DNA of 64,000 nt. It comes from Zingiber officinale. Taxonomy: Eukaryota; Streptophyta; Magnoliopsida; Zingiberales; Zingiberaceae. The DNA is taken from NCBI RefSeq assembly GCF_018446385.1, contig NC_056005.1, forward strand, positions 59,060,239 through 59,124,238, written 5' to 3'. Shown in pieces: positions 45,313-56,541 of the stretch; the stretch's first letter is position 1, and each line of letters opens with the position of its first letter. The notes under the pieces were generated by a model, which saw only the letters and a program-made list of their open reading frames with translations, did no database searches and was not told the DNA's origin. The position numbers and the translations under genes are program-made.

Positions 45313-46572
45313 TGTTGGTGTGGGAAGCATCCGACAATCGACCATTGTTTTGATAATCGCAAAAGAATTCAAAGTTAAGTTGTTTTGTGATCTAATGCAC
45401 TTGATTGAGTGTTTTAGGAAAGTCCTAGCCGTGGTTAGGCAGGTGGAAAACCCTAGGGGGTGGTTACCCTAGGTCATAGGGGGTGGTAACCCTAGGTCAT
45501 AGGAGGTGGTAACCCTATGCGAAAAGTCTTGGCGGGTCGAGAGCTTCAGGCAAAAGTTCTAGGGGGGCGGGGGTAACCCTAGGTGAAAAGTCCTGGTGTC
45601 GCGAACCAGGTGAAAGACTGGACCAGCCGGGAAGCTTCGAACGCTGAGCAAAAGTCCAGTCGATCTGGAGGATCGCACTGGTAACAGGTAAATCTCCTAA
45701 GTGGAGTAGGTGAGGACGCGTTTCCCATAGAGGGAACAGTAGGCGTCGGGTCGATCTAGGGTTTTCGGTTGGAAATCCGAAGTCAGACCCGGATAGTCTG
45801 ACGACTGTCAAGTTTATCTATCATATTATTTCTGTGCTAACTTTATTTTGCAGGGTTTTTGTTTGGGACTAACAGAATTTGCAGGAACAAAGGAGCAACT
45901 AAGACCTCGGATGAACAGTATCCGAGGTGCCTCCATGGGGCTTGGAGGCGCCTCGGGTGCTAGCCGAAGCCAGTTGTCCAGAAACACTGGAGGCACCCTA
46001 TATGGACTTGAAGGCGCCTTGGAGAAGGGGTTCAAGGTGCCTTGGACTGGCCTTTAAGGCACCTTGAGGAGGATAAGTGCAGAAGGAGTCTGCGTTGATC
46101 TACGCGGCTGAATCGGCTCGTTGGAGGCGCCTCGGATAGCCTTGGAGGCGCCTCCAGCACTGTTTATAAGGGGACTTCAAACAACAGCTCAGAACAACTT
46201 CTTCTAAGCGATCCTTCTGCTACAAGCTGCTTACGAGATGATCCTGATGTGCTGCAACGAGATCCCGACGACCCGGAGCTTCAGTTTTCAGTATTTCGTT
46301 GTCGGTATAAAGTTTGTTTACTGCTTTTACATTGTACTCAGTTTGTAATAACAACTTTTGAGCTTATAGTTGTTGCCCACCGGAAGTGATCAATGATCGC
46401 GGGCCTTGGAGTAGGAGTCGCCACAGCCTCCGAACCAAGTAACCAACTTGTGTTAGCGTGTGCTCTTTTATTTTTCTGCTGTGTGTATTTACTCGATTGT
46501 TTTACGATTCTGAAACGAATGAATTAACCATGAGCGCTATTCACCCCCCCCTCTAGCGCTTTCGATCCAACA
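45313..46572 (+). repeat. SIR-1 3' LTR
   Basis: Partner of 25585-26843 with the same modules: AAGTCCT/GGTAACCCTAG repeats (45420-45600), GAGGCGCCTC palindromes (45925-46160), TATA-like box (46163-46173) and a poly-C of 8 (46544-46551). It is followed by gaaga (46573-46577). Confidence 0.95.
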
Positions 46573-46577
46573 GAAGA

Positions 46578-48360
46578 TTTGGCGGCATCATCTATACGAC
46601 ATTACCTTTAAGATTCTTATGGATCATAAGATTCTCAAATATATTTTTACCCAGGAGGAACTCAATCTCCGACAAAGGAGATGAATGGAGTTCCTGAAGG
46701 ATTACGATGGTACCATTAGCTATCACCCGGGGAAAGCTAATGTGATTGCCGATGCACTCAGCAGGAAGTCCAGAGGGACTTTGGCTTGCCACCGAGTTTC
46801 AGTCACAGATTTGGTTCAGGGTTTCTTTGAGTTGGGCCTTCAGGAGCAGGGACAGACAGAGCAGGGTATTCTGATTACCATGGTTGCTCAGTCATCGATC
46901 AGGATGAGGATCCGAGAGGCCCAGGCCGGTGATCAGCATTTGCAGTTTATTAGCAGCCAGATAGTTTCCGGGCAGCAGACCGAGTTTACACGAGATGAGG
47001 AGGGTATTATTATACTTCCGAGGCAGATTATGCATACCTCAGTCTCACTCGGTCTTACAGGGGCTACTTCAGGAGGCTCATCGCTCTCGATTTGCGATCC
47101 ATCCAAGTGGGACCCGCATGTGTCGAAATTTGAAGCGTTCCTATTGATGGAACGGTATGAAGAAAGACATCGAGGAATTTGTAGCAAGATGTCTTGTCTA
47201 TCACCAGGTGAAGGCTGAGCACCAAAGACATGCAGGATTACTTCATAGGATTCCTATTCCTTTGTGGAAATGGGAACACATTACCATGGACTTTGTGGTG
47301 GGTTTGGCTAGGACACGACAAGGCCATGATGCGATTTGGGTAATCGTTGATCGATTAACCAAATCCATGCACTTCTTAGCGATCTGGAAGACTGATTCCC
47401 TAGATTGATTGGCAGATCTGTATTGTCGGGAGATCATTAGATTGCATGGTGTGCCATTGAGTATTATATCGGATAAAGACCCACGGTTCATGTCCAGGTT
47501 CTGGCTGAGTCTGCAGTAGACCTTGGGCACACAGCTCCGTTTCAGTACATCTTTCCATCCGCAGACAGATGGACAGTCAGAGCAGACCATTCAGACTCTA
47601 GAGGACTTGCGCAGACAGATGGACAGTCAGAGCAGACCATTCAGACTCTAGAGAACTTGCTGAGATCTTGTGTATTGGATTTCGGAGGCAGTTGGGAGAA
47701 CCATTTGCCATTGGTAGAGTTTGCCTACAACAACAGCTTTCATTCGATTATCCAGATGACACCGTGTGAAGCGTTGTATGGTAGGCCTTGTCGAACACTC
47801 ATCCTCTTGAATGAGGTTGGGGAGGCCCAACTGTTGGGACCTCATAGAACACAGTAGGGGGTAGAGTTGGTCCGTACTATCAGACGGAGGATGTCCGAGG
47901 CACAGGATCACCAGAAGAGTTATGCTGATCGGAGACGCAAACCCCTGGAGTTCTCTATTGGCTACCATGTATTTCTGCTAGTCTCACCCACGAAAGGGGT
48001 GAAGAGATTTGGCCTCAGAGGTAAGCTAGCTCCGCGCTATATTGGACCTTTCTAGATCTTGGAGAGGATTGGAACGGTAGCTTATCGTCTAGCACTACCA
48101 CCGTCCCTGGTAGGCATGCACGACGTATTTTATGTATCTATGCTAAGGAGATACATAGCAGACCCAACTCATGTGCTGCCTGATATATCAGTTTCCCTTC
48201 AACCTGACGCCACCTACGAGGAGCTTCCGATACGGATTTTGGACCAGAAGGAGCGTCAACTGCGGAACGAGACTATCCGACTGGTTAAAGTCGAATGACA
48301 GCATCATTCGGACAAGGAAGCTACCTGGGAGCTCGAGGATACGATATGAGCTCGATACCT
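46578..48360 (+). pseudogene. GYP-1 RNase H end, integrase and C-terminal tail
   Basis: RNase H resumes with WRHHLYDITF and KILMDHKILKYIFTQ, then ISYHPGKANVIADALSRK. Integrase: CLVYHQVKAEHQRHAGLL (zinc-binding region), WEHITMDFVVGL (first Asp), LRFSTSFHPQTDGQSEQ (Glu region), FAYNNSFHS and ALYGRPCR. The tail VFYVSMLRRYI and PIRILDQKERQLRN ends near an ATWELED block typical of Tekay-type chromodomains. Stops include 46681-46683 (TGA for Trp), 47406-47408, 47517-47519, 47855-47857 and 48053-48055. A 50-bp tandem duplication (47561-47660) and other indels shift the frame. Confidence 0.88.
47561..47660 (+). repeat. 50-bp tandem duplication in GYP-1 integrase
   Basis: 47561-47610 and 47611-47660 are the same 50 bases with a single difference (GAGGA versus GAGAA). 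Length 50 is not a multiple of 3, so the integrase frame is broken after the Glu-containing segment. Confidence 0.95.
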
Positions 48361-48474
48361 CCATCTTTTCACATGAGGTATGTGGGTTATTTTCCGTTCA
48401 GCATTTTAACTATCTATCTATTATTAGTACTTACTGATGGTAGATAACGAAAATTTTGGGACCAAATTTTTATT

Positions 48475-48486
48475 ATTGGGGGAGAA
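48475..48486 (+). other. Polypurine tract of GYP-1
   Basis: ATTGGGGGAGAA, matching the GTGGGGGAGAA of GYP-2, directly before the 3' LTR. Confidence 0.75.
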
Positions 48487-50862
48487 GGTAAAATAGCGAA
48501 AAAGGGCGGATAACCATAAGGAAATTTTTCAGAATATTTAGAAATTTTTCGGGAATTTTTTGGAGCTTGTATGGCATAGGTTACGAGGATAAAAACTGGG
48601 TCCTGGAAAAGCCTGTTTAGGCTAGTCCATTTTAATGAGGAAAAGTTTATTTATTTTATTTCTCTTTTCCTCTCTTCCTTCCCCATTTCTTTTCCCCGAC
48701 CCACGGCCGCGCCTCACCCATCGCCACTGCCCTTTCTTTTCTTTCCCAAATCACCACCGCCGCCGCGCCGATTCCTCTCCTCCCCTCGCATACAAAATGG
48801 CCAGCTAAAGGAAGCTTCGAGGTCTTTCCTACTTTCGAGCCATCTCCCTCACCCTCTGCCCTCACGGTGAATTTTCCCTAGCCGACGCCATCACCGCCGC
48901 CTCCTTTGTGCTATCCACCAAGCACCACTTGACGTCTCCCTCTCCTGGTGGCGGTCAACAGGAGTCCGCCGGGAGACCTGGCGTCAAGCCATGCCCTAGG
49001 CTCCGCCCTCCTCTCCTCTTTCTTACCCGTGCCCTAGTCTCCAGCCGACGCCTCCTCGTCGGCATGGCGAGGACCAAGCACCACTGCCGCCTTCCGAGCC
49101 CTCTCCCTCACCCTATGCCCTCACGGCGAATTTGCCCTAGCCGACGCATCCATCGTCGCCTCCTCTGTGCTATCCACCAAGCACCACTTGACCTCTCCCT
49201 CTCCTGGTGGCGGTCAACAGGAGTTCGCTGGGAGACCTGGCGTCAAGCCGTGCCCTAGGCTCCGCCCTCCTCTCCTCTTTCTTACCCGTGCCCTAGTCTC
49301 CAGCCGATGCCTCCTCACCGGCAGTTGAGTCCCTTCCACCTCCGGGCGCTACAAGAGCTAGCTCACTAGTGTCGAGCTTCCTCTCGCATCTTTGCCCAAG
49401 ATTCCACCAGTCGACCTCACCGTGCCCTAGCATTGTTGTCGGATCCTTGATCACCTCCGACCAAAGTGGAGAGGAAGAGGTAAGATGAAATAGATTGTTT
49501 TCTTGAATGATTGGTTGAACTCATGATCATTTCTTCTTGATCCGGTTAATGGACAAACAACTAGTTTAGGGTTGTGGAGCAACAAACACGGCTGTGAGGT
49601 ATATGTATTGTGTCCTGTAGATTTGAAATTTTGTGTGTTGTGGATTTCTCTTTGATCTAGTAGCTCACCTTGGTTTCGGCAGGACCTCCTTCCGGCAGCA
49701 ACCTTTTCGGCTGTGAATTGAGGTAAGGAGTAGGTAATTGATCTTAGTGGTAGATCATGGTATAATTTGGATTACATGATTAGTTGTTCATGTGACGTTG
49801 GATTTAGGTTTGAATTTTTAGTCTAATGGGTTATTAGGGATTAGGTAACTAACCCTAATTAACTATTAGATTTAAATAGGTAAATTGAGATTATGTGATT
49901 AGGGTTTTACCCTAAATTAGTTTTAGGGAATATATTTTGCTATTTTTATGAATTTAGCTAAATAAAATATTTATATGTCATTTTACGCAGGACTCTGATT
50001 CGAGACGAGCATCTTGACGTTGGATTTAGACCGGATTAGACTCTTCTATTTGAGGCGAGTACCTTGACCTATCTATTTTGATACGTCTTGTTGATATGTC
50101 TAGTAGATTTTAACAAGTAGTAATAATTTTAATTATATCTGCATCGTCATGTCACTATTTATTTCCGATCATGTATTGTTTGTTACCTGTTTATTATTTA
50201 TTAGGTAGTGACATGCCATGCTCTATGATATACTGCACTGGTTAGATACCCTACTTGACATGTGTACCTAGATCATATTATTTGATCCGCATATCTTGGT
50301 ACACATTATATGGAGTGGGATAGGATTAGGATATTTCCTGGCTTAGTGACATGCACCATTTTGCATGATTGCATGTTGAGCGGTTGACAGCTCCATTATT
50401 GTTGAGCGCATTTCCAGCTACATGGATCTGCACACACAACCACTCATGGGTTAGCGGTTTTTATTCAGGCAGGGTGTGTGCAGTAGGTTGCTCTATTTGG
50501 CTCCGTTGGTCCGCTCATGGGTAGTGTGACGCAGCGTGGTAGCAGGCAGGGATCTCTCTCCGTCATCGCGTACCGGGAGATGAGAGCATTGCGCTCCCTC
50601 ACTATGTTTGATGTAGGAGGATAGGTGTACTCCGACAGCATCCCGTCCACTCGGTTACTTTTCAGGAGCAGTGACTACTGAGTGCACGGTTGTCACAGCC
50701 CTACCCACTCGGTCTCACCATCGTGTGTGGATGGCTGACTGGTGTCATGGGTGACCAGGACATGTTATTGGCATCATATGCATTATTTGCACTTATTACT
50801 TGTGTTTGTTGTACTTTATATGTTGTATATTGGTTGGATGCATTGTTTGACATGCATACAGG
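48487..50862 (+). repeat. GYP-1 3' LTR, interrupted at its far side
   Basis: Begins GGTAAAATAG, where the related GYP-2 LTR has TGTAAAATAC, so the first base is probably mutated. A GC-rich part (48660-49450) includes a 259-bp tandem duplication. The rest is ordinary noncoding DNA with short ORFs lacking family resemblance. It stops at 50862 where another LTR begins. The real end of the LTR and its TSD are not in the window. Confidence 0.75.
48836..49330 (+). repeat. 259-bp tandem duplication in GYP-1 LTR
   Basis: Copies start at 48836 and 49095 with CGAGCC(A/C)TCTCCCTCACC. They share GCACCACTTGACNTCTCCCT, GGTCAACAGGAGT and the following 100 bases with a few substitutions. The second copy is slightly shorter. 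The overlapping ORF 48908-49258 reflects this repeat and is not a recognised gene. Confidence 0.9.
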
Positions 50863-51687
50863 TGTAACGCCCACAAAATGCTAAGTTATACCTAGGAGTA
50901 TTTTTCTTTGAAATAGAAGAATAAAAGAAAGAAAGAGAAAAAGGGAAAAAATAGAAACCAAAATAAAAAGAGGTGAGGTAAAGAATTGAACCTTGAACCT
51001 CCCACAAATGATAGAGTTAAATTGGTGTATGATAACCACTAGAGACATGAATGATATGTAAATAGAAAAAATAGAAATATTAGTTAAAGGTGAGAGGATG
51101 GTTAAGTAAAGGAACAAGAGAAAACCAAGTAGCTTACTTTCTCTTCCTCGTGGTTAAGAGAAGAAGCAAGCAAAAGACAAGTTGCTTGCTTCCCTCCTTC
51201 TCTCTATTTTCGTGGAATTAAAAGAGTGAAGAAAATAGGAGGGATAAGGGGGATGAATGAAGGTATGTTCATTACATAGGAAATAAATAGGATGGAAAGA
51301 AGAAAAGACAAGTGATTAATCCTTTCTTCTTCTTCCTCCTTCCTTCTCCTTCTTCATTCTCCACCGAAACCAAAAGCTCTCCTCCTCATTTCCAAAAGCT
51401 AAGCTAAGGTTCCTCTCCAAGAAAACTAATTTACAAGAAGGAGCCTTCAAGGTCTACCCCTTCCAAGCAAGAAAAATCAAAGGGAGTGCTAGAAGAAGAA
51501 GCTCTCTTCTTCCTCTTCACCTAGAGTATCTTTCCTTAAGAAAAACCACAAGCGAAAGGATGTAAGTATCCCCTCACCTGTGGTACAAGTTGCTTTTGTT
51601 TTTACAAAGGAGTAGAATGCTTAAAACCTAGGGTCACAAGTTGGAACTTTCGGCCAAGTATAAAATAAAAGGAAAGATTTGGGTAGA
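50863..51687 (+). mobile_element. GYP-3 family LTR fragment, + orientation
   Basis: Starts TGTAACGCCCAC and is a diverged inverted copy of 55325-56046, the start of the GYP-3 LTR. Shared marks include TTGAACCTTGAACCTC and CCCCTCACCTGTGGTACAAG. Only the first about 825 bp are present before a CACTA end begins. The remaining LTR may lie beyond the window. A target duplication cannot be checked. Confidence 0.7.
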
Positions 51688-51816
51688 CACTACAAGAAAT
51701 TATAGATTTAACCACACCTAATAGACAACTGTTTTTTGAGAAACTGTTGTCTTTTTGTCATTTAACAACGGTTTTATTGAAAACTATTGTTGTTGGTCGT
51801 GTTTTTTTAAAAAAGA
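51688..51816 (+). mobile_element. CACTA transposon end fragment
   Basis: CACTACAAGAAA at 51688-51699 is the terminal motif of plant CACTA (CMC/EnSpm) transposons. It is followed by subterminal short inverted repeats (ACAACTGTTTTTTGAGAAACTGTTGT; AACAACGG...ACTATTGTTGTT). The opposite end is absent; GYP-3 begins at 51817, so the element was cut by that insertion or truncated earlier. Confidence 0.65.
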
Positions 51817-52844
51817 TGTAACGCCCGCCCTCCCTGCTAACCCTAAGGGACGGGGCTACGATACTCTATGTACAAATAACAGCGGAAGACTTAAAATAAT
51901 TTTCTTCGTTTAATAAAAACTTTTCTTTTGTTTTCCTTTTTATCAAATCTGAACTACACTATCAGTGCCTCAATAACATGATAACAAATTTAGTAGAAAC
52001 ATAACATCAAGTCACACATATTGTACTACAATTCATGATACCAAAGCGTAGTTCTTAAAAGTTTTAGAGCAGGTTCTTATTTGATTGCCTAGCCACCGCC
52101 ACACACATCTCCTTGCCTCTCCTGCTGCTCCTCTAGCTCATCCAGCTTTTTCCTTTATCTGTTGTACAAGGACAGTAAGCTGTGAGCACTCATGGCTCAG
52201 TAAGTTCCTTTCCTACTCACTAAAATCGAAAATCATAGTATAATCAAAGAATGTCTCAACATGACATCATTTCAATTAGTCATGACATAATGTAACATAC
52301 TCTTTTAAGCATATCATGCAACATGAAGAAATCATAACTAGTCATTGCATATCATAGCGTAAGCATAGCATGAAGCATAACATAATCTTATCTAATCATG
52401 GCATATCATCATAAGGAGTCATGGCATATCATACACATGGACATATCATGGAACATAACATAATCATATCTAACCATGGCATATCATAAATCATCATAAG
52501 GTATATGCAATATGATTTTGGAAAACATGTATCCGTAAAACATGTGTATGTCTCATGACCTTTAAAACCATTTCTTTTTACATATATACTTGAACATAAT
52601 CTCAACTTAAAGGGGATCCCGGCTATGTACCACTTACATATTGCGCGCAACCTATGTAGGTCCAAGGTAGCAAGTCTTGAACCCTACAAGGCAAACATAC
52701 TAGGCCCGAGTCTTACTCCATCGACCTAGGGGCACTTAGGAGCCCATCCCTAACGAGGCCCGAGTCTTATTCCATCGACCTCGGGGCGCTTATGGAGCCC
52801 ACCCTTGGTACAAGCCACATAAAGTAAAGTACATGTCATACTTA

Positions 52845-53165
52845 TACATATCATACATCATAAAAGCATGCATCACTTAGGCACACATCATATCATAAAA
52901 GTATGCATCACTTAGGTATACATCATGTCATAAAAGTATGCATCACTTAGGCATACATCATATCATAAAGGTATGCATCACTTAGGCATACATCATGTCA
53001 TAAAAGTATGCATCACTTAGGCATACATCATATCATAAAGGTATGCATCACTTAGGCATACATCATGTCATAAAGGTATGCATCACTTAGGCATACATCA
53101 TACCATAAAAGTATGCATCACTTAGGCATACATCATATCATAACAATATGCATCACTTAGGCATA
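52845..53165. repeat. 35-bp tandem array in GYP-3 LTR
   Basis: Nine copies at exact 35-bp steps (CATCACTTAGG at 52871, 52906, 52941, 52976, 53011, 53046, 53081, 53116, 53151). The unit contains CATATCATAAAAGTATG and differs at few positions. Confidence 0.93.
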
Positions 53166-53199
53166 GCTCATAAAAACATGCATATCTCAAGCACAAAGC

Positions 53200-53460
53200 A
53201 TATCATCAAGCATGCATGATTTAACCACATAGCATATCATGCAAGCATGCATATTTTAAGCACTAAACATAGCATCAAAGCATGCATAATTTAACCACAT
53301 AGCATATCATGAAAGCATTCATATTTTAAGCACTAAACATAGCATCAAAGCATGCATAATTTAACCACATAGCATATCATGAAAGCATGCATATTTTAAT
53401 CACTAAACATAGCATCAAAGCATGCATAATTTAACCACATATCATAACGTAAGCATGCAT
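53200..53460. repeat. 70-bp tandem array in GYP-3 LTR
   Basis: TTAACCACAT recurs at 53221, 53291, 53361 and 53431. Each 70-bp unit holds two related halves, one with TTTAACCACATAGCATATCAT and one with TTTTAAGCACTAAACATAGC. It is thus a dimer of about 35 bp. Confidence 0.9.
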
Positions 53461-53690
53461 ATTTTCAGCTCATATCATATCATCAAAGCATGTAAAATTT
53501 ACCCACATATCATAACATAAAACATGCATCTTTTGAACTCATAACATATTGTAGAAATTCTCATTTTTGTATAGCTCACAAGCATACATGCCTAAGCATA
53601 AAAGTGTATCATGTGCTCATCCAATCATGAGAAACAATGTAACATGATTAACTTGGGTACTAAGCTTCCTAATCCCTTAGGTTCTTATCT

Positions 53691-55260
53691 TGGCCGAAAC
53701 CCTCTTAGGTGCCAATCTAGGTTTTAAAAAACATCCAAGCATGTAGAACCTAGTTCATCCACATATCTTTCTCATAGGAAGTGTTATAAACAAGATTTAC
53801 TTGGACTCCAAGTTCTCCAAGTCCTTAAACCTCATTTGGCCGAACCTTAACAAGTGTGAAACAAGGTTCTAAATGACATAAAGCATGGAAACCTTAACCA
53901 TATTTATAGCATTTATTTCAAGGAATATGGTAAGAACAATTAAGTTAGTTCCTAAATTCTTTAAGCCCTTAAAATTATGTCATGGCCGAAATTTACAAGT
54001 ACTCATTTAGGTTTTCAAGCAAGCATACAAGCATGTGAACTTACTCTAACATCATGTAAAAATTCATAAGTGGCCTCATACAAGTGGTCATGGCCGAAAC
54101 TTCCCTTAGCATCAATTTAGGTCACTAACAACATATAGCATGTAAATTTTAGCTTTCTACATTTCATATTTCATGGAGAGTGACATGAGCATATTCAATG
54201 TAAGTTCTAGAGTTTCTAAAGCATGTATTCCCTTCTTGGCCGAGACTTAAAGGTGTCCATTTGAATCATAGTTAAATATATAAGCATGTGAACACAAACA
54301 ACATGTTATCCCAATTTCATAATAAGCATCTTGAACACATGAGGTCTAAATTTTAAGGTTTCTAGGTCTTTAAACCCTACATGGCTGAACCTCATCAAGC
54401 ATGGAATTTGTTCAAATGGCATAAAAGCATAGAAAGTCATAACACATTTCATAACATGTATAAAAGTCAAGCACTATAAGCATACATTCAAGTTGTGTCT
54501 TAGGTTTCCTAGGTTTTTCCTTTCTTTATCTCATAGCATATGTTTGGCCGAAACCTTCCAAGTCTTTAAACTAGGTTTTAGGTGGCCTAAAGTATGGAAA
54601 ACCTAACCAAGTTTTATGGAAAAAATATCAAAGAAACTATACATACAAGTTTGGTTCACAAACAAGCTAGGACCCTTGTGGTCTTAATTAACATATATCA
54701 TGCAACCAATTTTCCTATACTCTAATTAAGCATGGGAGCATCAAACAACTTTCATATCTTATTGTCATGGAGGTTTTGAGGATGTTAAAAATCTGTTTAA
54801 GCTATTCTAAAGCATCCACCTTACCATGGTCGAAACATTAAAAGTGATGTTCATGAGTTTCTATCAACATACAAGCATGCAACTCTTTAAGAAACTCTAT
54901 ATTCTATCATATAAACATGGTAAGTTTAAATTCAAGTCTTCCTAACCCTAAACCCTTCCTTGGCCGAAACTTGTGAGTGGGATACTTTTGGTTCCAAGTA
55001 ACCTTCAAGTATGAAAACAATAATGGATCCTTAACCATTTATTTAGAGGGTTTTGGTGCAAGTTAGGTAAACAATTAAATTACCTAGCCCTTACAAAACC
55101 TTTTTGGCCGAAACTCTAGGGTTAGATACATCCCTAATCCAACATCACATATATATAAAAATATGAGAGAAAACTTTCTTACAAAGCATAGAAAAATTAT
55201 CATGAATCAAAGCTTATATTAAACATTCCTAGGATCAACAAGTCCTTTCTTTGGCCGAGT
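53691..55260. repeat. Diverged ~146-bp tandem array marked by TGGCCGAAAC
   Basis: TGGCCGAA or a one-base variant starts at 53691, 53837, 53983, 54091, 54237, 54382, 54545, 54837, 54961, 55105 and 55252. Most steps are 144-147 bp and one is 292 (two units). Flanking words such as CCTAGGT, AAGCATG and CTTAGG recur at similar offsets. Confidence 0.8.
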
Positions 55261-56046
55261 TTTCACAACTTTGTTTCTAGGTTTTAAAATCCTCATAAAA
55301 TCCAAAAACACATTAAAATCCCTTGTACCACAGGTGAGGGGAAGCTTACATCCTTTTCTCTTGTGGTTCTAAAGTGTGGTGATGGAAAAGAGGTCTCTTC
55401 TTCTTGTTCTCCTCCTTTGATTTCCCTTGGTAGCCTTCCTTGTATTCTAGGAAGAACCTTGTTTTTGGGGGCCGAAAATGGAGGAGAGGGGGCTGAGGTT
55501 CTCGGTGATGGAGAGGAGAGAATGAGAGAAATGAGAGAAAAATAAAATCCCCTCTTTACATACTCTCTTTTATGTTAAGGGGGAAGAGGTAGCAAAATTG
55601 GTTTTTGCTTTCCTTCTCCCTTAGCCCTTTTTTTTCATTTACTTTTTATTTTATTTATTTATTTGTTCTCATCATTCATAATGAAACAAGGGGGAATGAA
55701 TCCCCTTAATTCCCCTCTTTAAGTCACGGCAAAGAAGAGAAAGAGGAAGAGAAAAGAAGGAAGGCAAGTTGCCTTTCTCTTGTTCTTTTCTTGTTTTCTT
55801 TTGGCTATCCTTTACTCTCACCCTTATCATGAGTTTCCCTCCTTTGCTATCAATATATTATTCCTATCCCAATTGGTTATTACCCATTAATCCTATCATT
55901 TACATCATGAGAGGTTCAAGGTTCAATCCTTGACAACTCCCTATTTTATTTCTTTTTATTTCTTTTTGGTTCAACATTCTACTAATATTTTTCTAAGGCA
56001 AATTCATCATTCTCATATTTATCTTAAAAGCTTAGTGGGTGTTACA

Positions 56047-56060
56047 GTACCCCGTACCTC
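56047..56060 (-). other. Presumed polypurine tract of GYP-3
   Basis: On the minus strand AGGTACGGGGTAC precedes the LTR start. It is less purine-pure than usual, so the assignment rests on position. Confidence 0.45.
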
Positions 56061-56082
56061 ATAAAAAGTTCGTCCTCGAACT

Positions 56083-56541
56083 TTAAAATAGCTCCGGGTA
56101 CTTTTGTTTCATATCGTCCTCGCGTTCCCAGGTGGCTTCTTCAAATCGTTGATTCCGCCATAGAACCTTTACTAAGGGTATTTCTTTGTTCCTTAACCTC
56201 TTGACTTCTCGGTCCAAGATCTGAATAGGTCTACTTTCGTAACTTAGGTCCTCTTGAACCTGTACCGACTGTGGCTCAATTACTAGATCTGTGCTGGGAG
56301 TACACTTCTTGAGCATCGATACATGGAACACATTGTGAATGGCTGTCATGTCTGGAGGTAGTTCTAGTCTGTATGCGACTTGGCCCACTCTTTCTAAAAT
56401 CCGGTACGGTCCTACGTATCGTGGGCTTAACTTGCTCCTCTTTCCGAACCTCATTATCCCTTTCATGGGGGATACCTTAAGGAATACCAAATCTCCGATG
56501 TTGAATTCTAGCGGTCTGCGCCATTTATCGGCATAATTCTT
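56083..56541 (-). pseudogene. GYP-3 pol C-terminal domain with chromodomain-like tail
   Basis: After an in-frame TAG (just below 56542) the frame continues: KNYADKWRRPLEF, GDLVFLKVSPMKG, RFGKRSKLSPRYVGPYRIL, NVFHVSMLKKC, then PIQILDREVKRLRNKEIPLVKV and EEATWEREDDMKQKYPELF, the short chromodomain type of Tekay elements. This domain is believed to guide integration to heterochromatin. The single stop appears to be CAG to TAG. Confidence 0.88.

Larger units (their letters stand above)
25585..46572 (+). mobile_element. SIR-1: SIRE/Maximus-like Ty1/copia element with two nested insertions
   Basis: Flanked by gaaga at 25580-25584 and 46573-46577. LTRs are 25585-26843 and 45313-46572 (1259 and 1260 bp), with about 9 differences in the first 125 bases. 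Order: PBS, gag (27099, interrupted by COP-2a), an AT-rich repeat region, pol (38960-41997), then a 3' noncoding region carrying a COP-2 solo LTR. Lineage is judged from gag motifs (KLYNLKKQE, LHAIGQKVENRDIIRYALNAF) and the pol C-terminus. No envelope-like ORF was found. Confidence 0.93.
1..50862 (+). mobile_element. GYP-1: outermost Ty3/gypsy (Tekay/Del-like) element, 5' end outside window
   Basis: This is the host element of most of the window. Its visible parts are 1-1558 (gag and start of RT), 25168-25584 (end of RT, start of RNase H), 46573-48486 (RNase H, integrase, C-terminal domain) and a 3' LTR from 48487. The parts join in order when COP-1 and SIR-1 are removed: the RT frame resumes after the first gap and the RNase H frame after the second, and each gap is bounded by a 5-bp duplication. 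Gene order gag-RT-RH-INT is that of Ty3/gypsy. A chromodomain-like tail after integrase suggests a Tekay/Del chromovirus (inference). The 5' LTR is not in the window. Confidence 0.9.
51817..56046 (-). repeat. GYP-3 3' LTR
   Basis: On the minus strand TGTAACACCCACTAAG... to ...GGGCGTTACA. It is unusually long for this lineage because of internal repeats: a 35-bp array (52845-53165), a 70-bp array (53200-53460) and a diverged 146-bp-period array (53691-55260). ORFs such as 52429-52665 and 55363-55545 show no known domain. Confidence 0.8.

Noticed and set aside
48656..49258. Possible GC-rich host exon
   Set aside because: Follows the GYP-1 polypurine tract, contains a tandem duplication and no recognisable domain; best read as LTR.
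50863..51687. 5' LTR of GYP-3 itself
   Set aside because: Opposite orientation and clearly diverged from the GYP-3 LTR, so it belongs to another copy of the family.
52845..53460. CRISPR-like array
   Set aside because: Units are contiguous tandem copies without unique spacers, inside a plant LTR.
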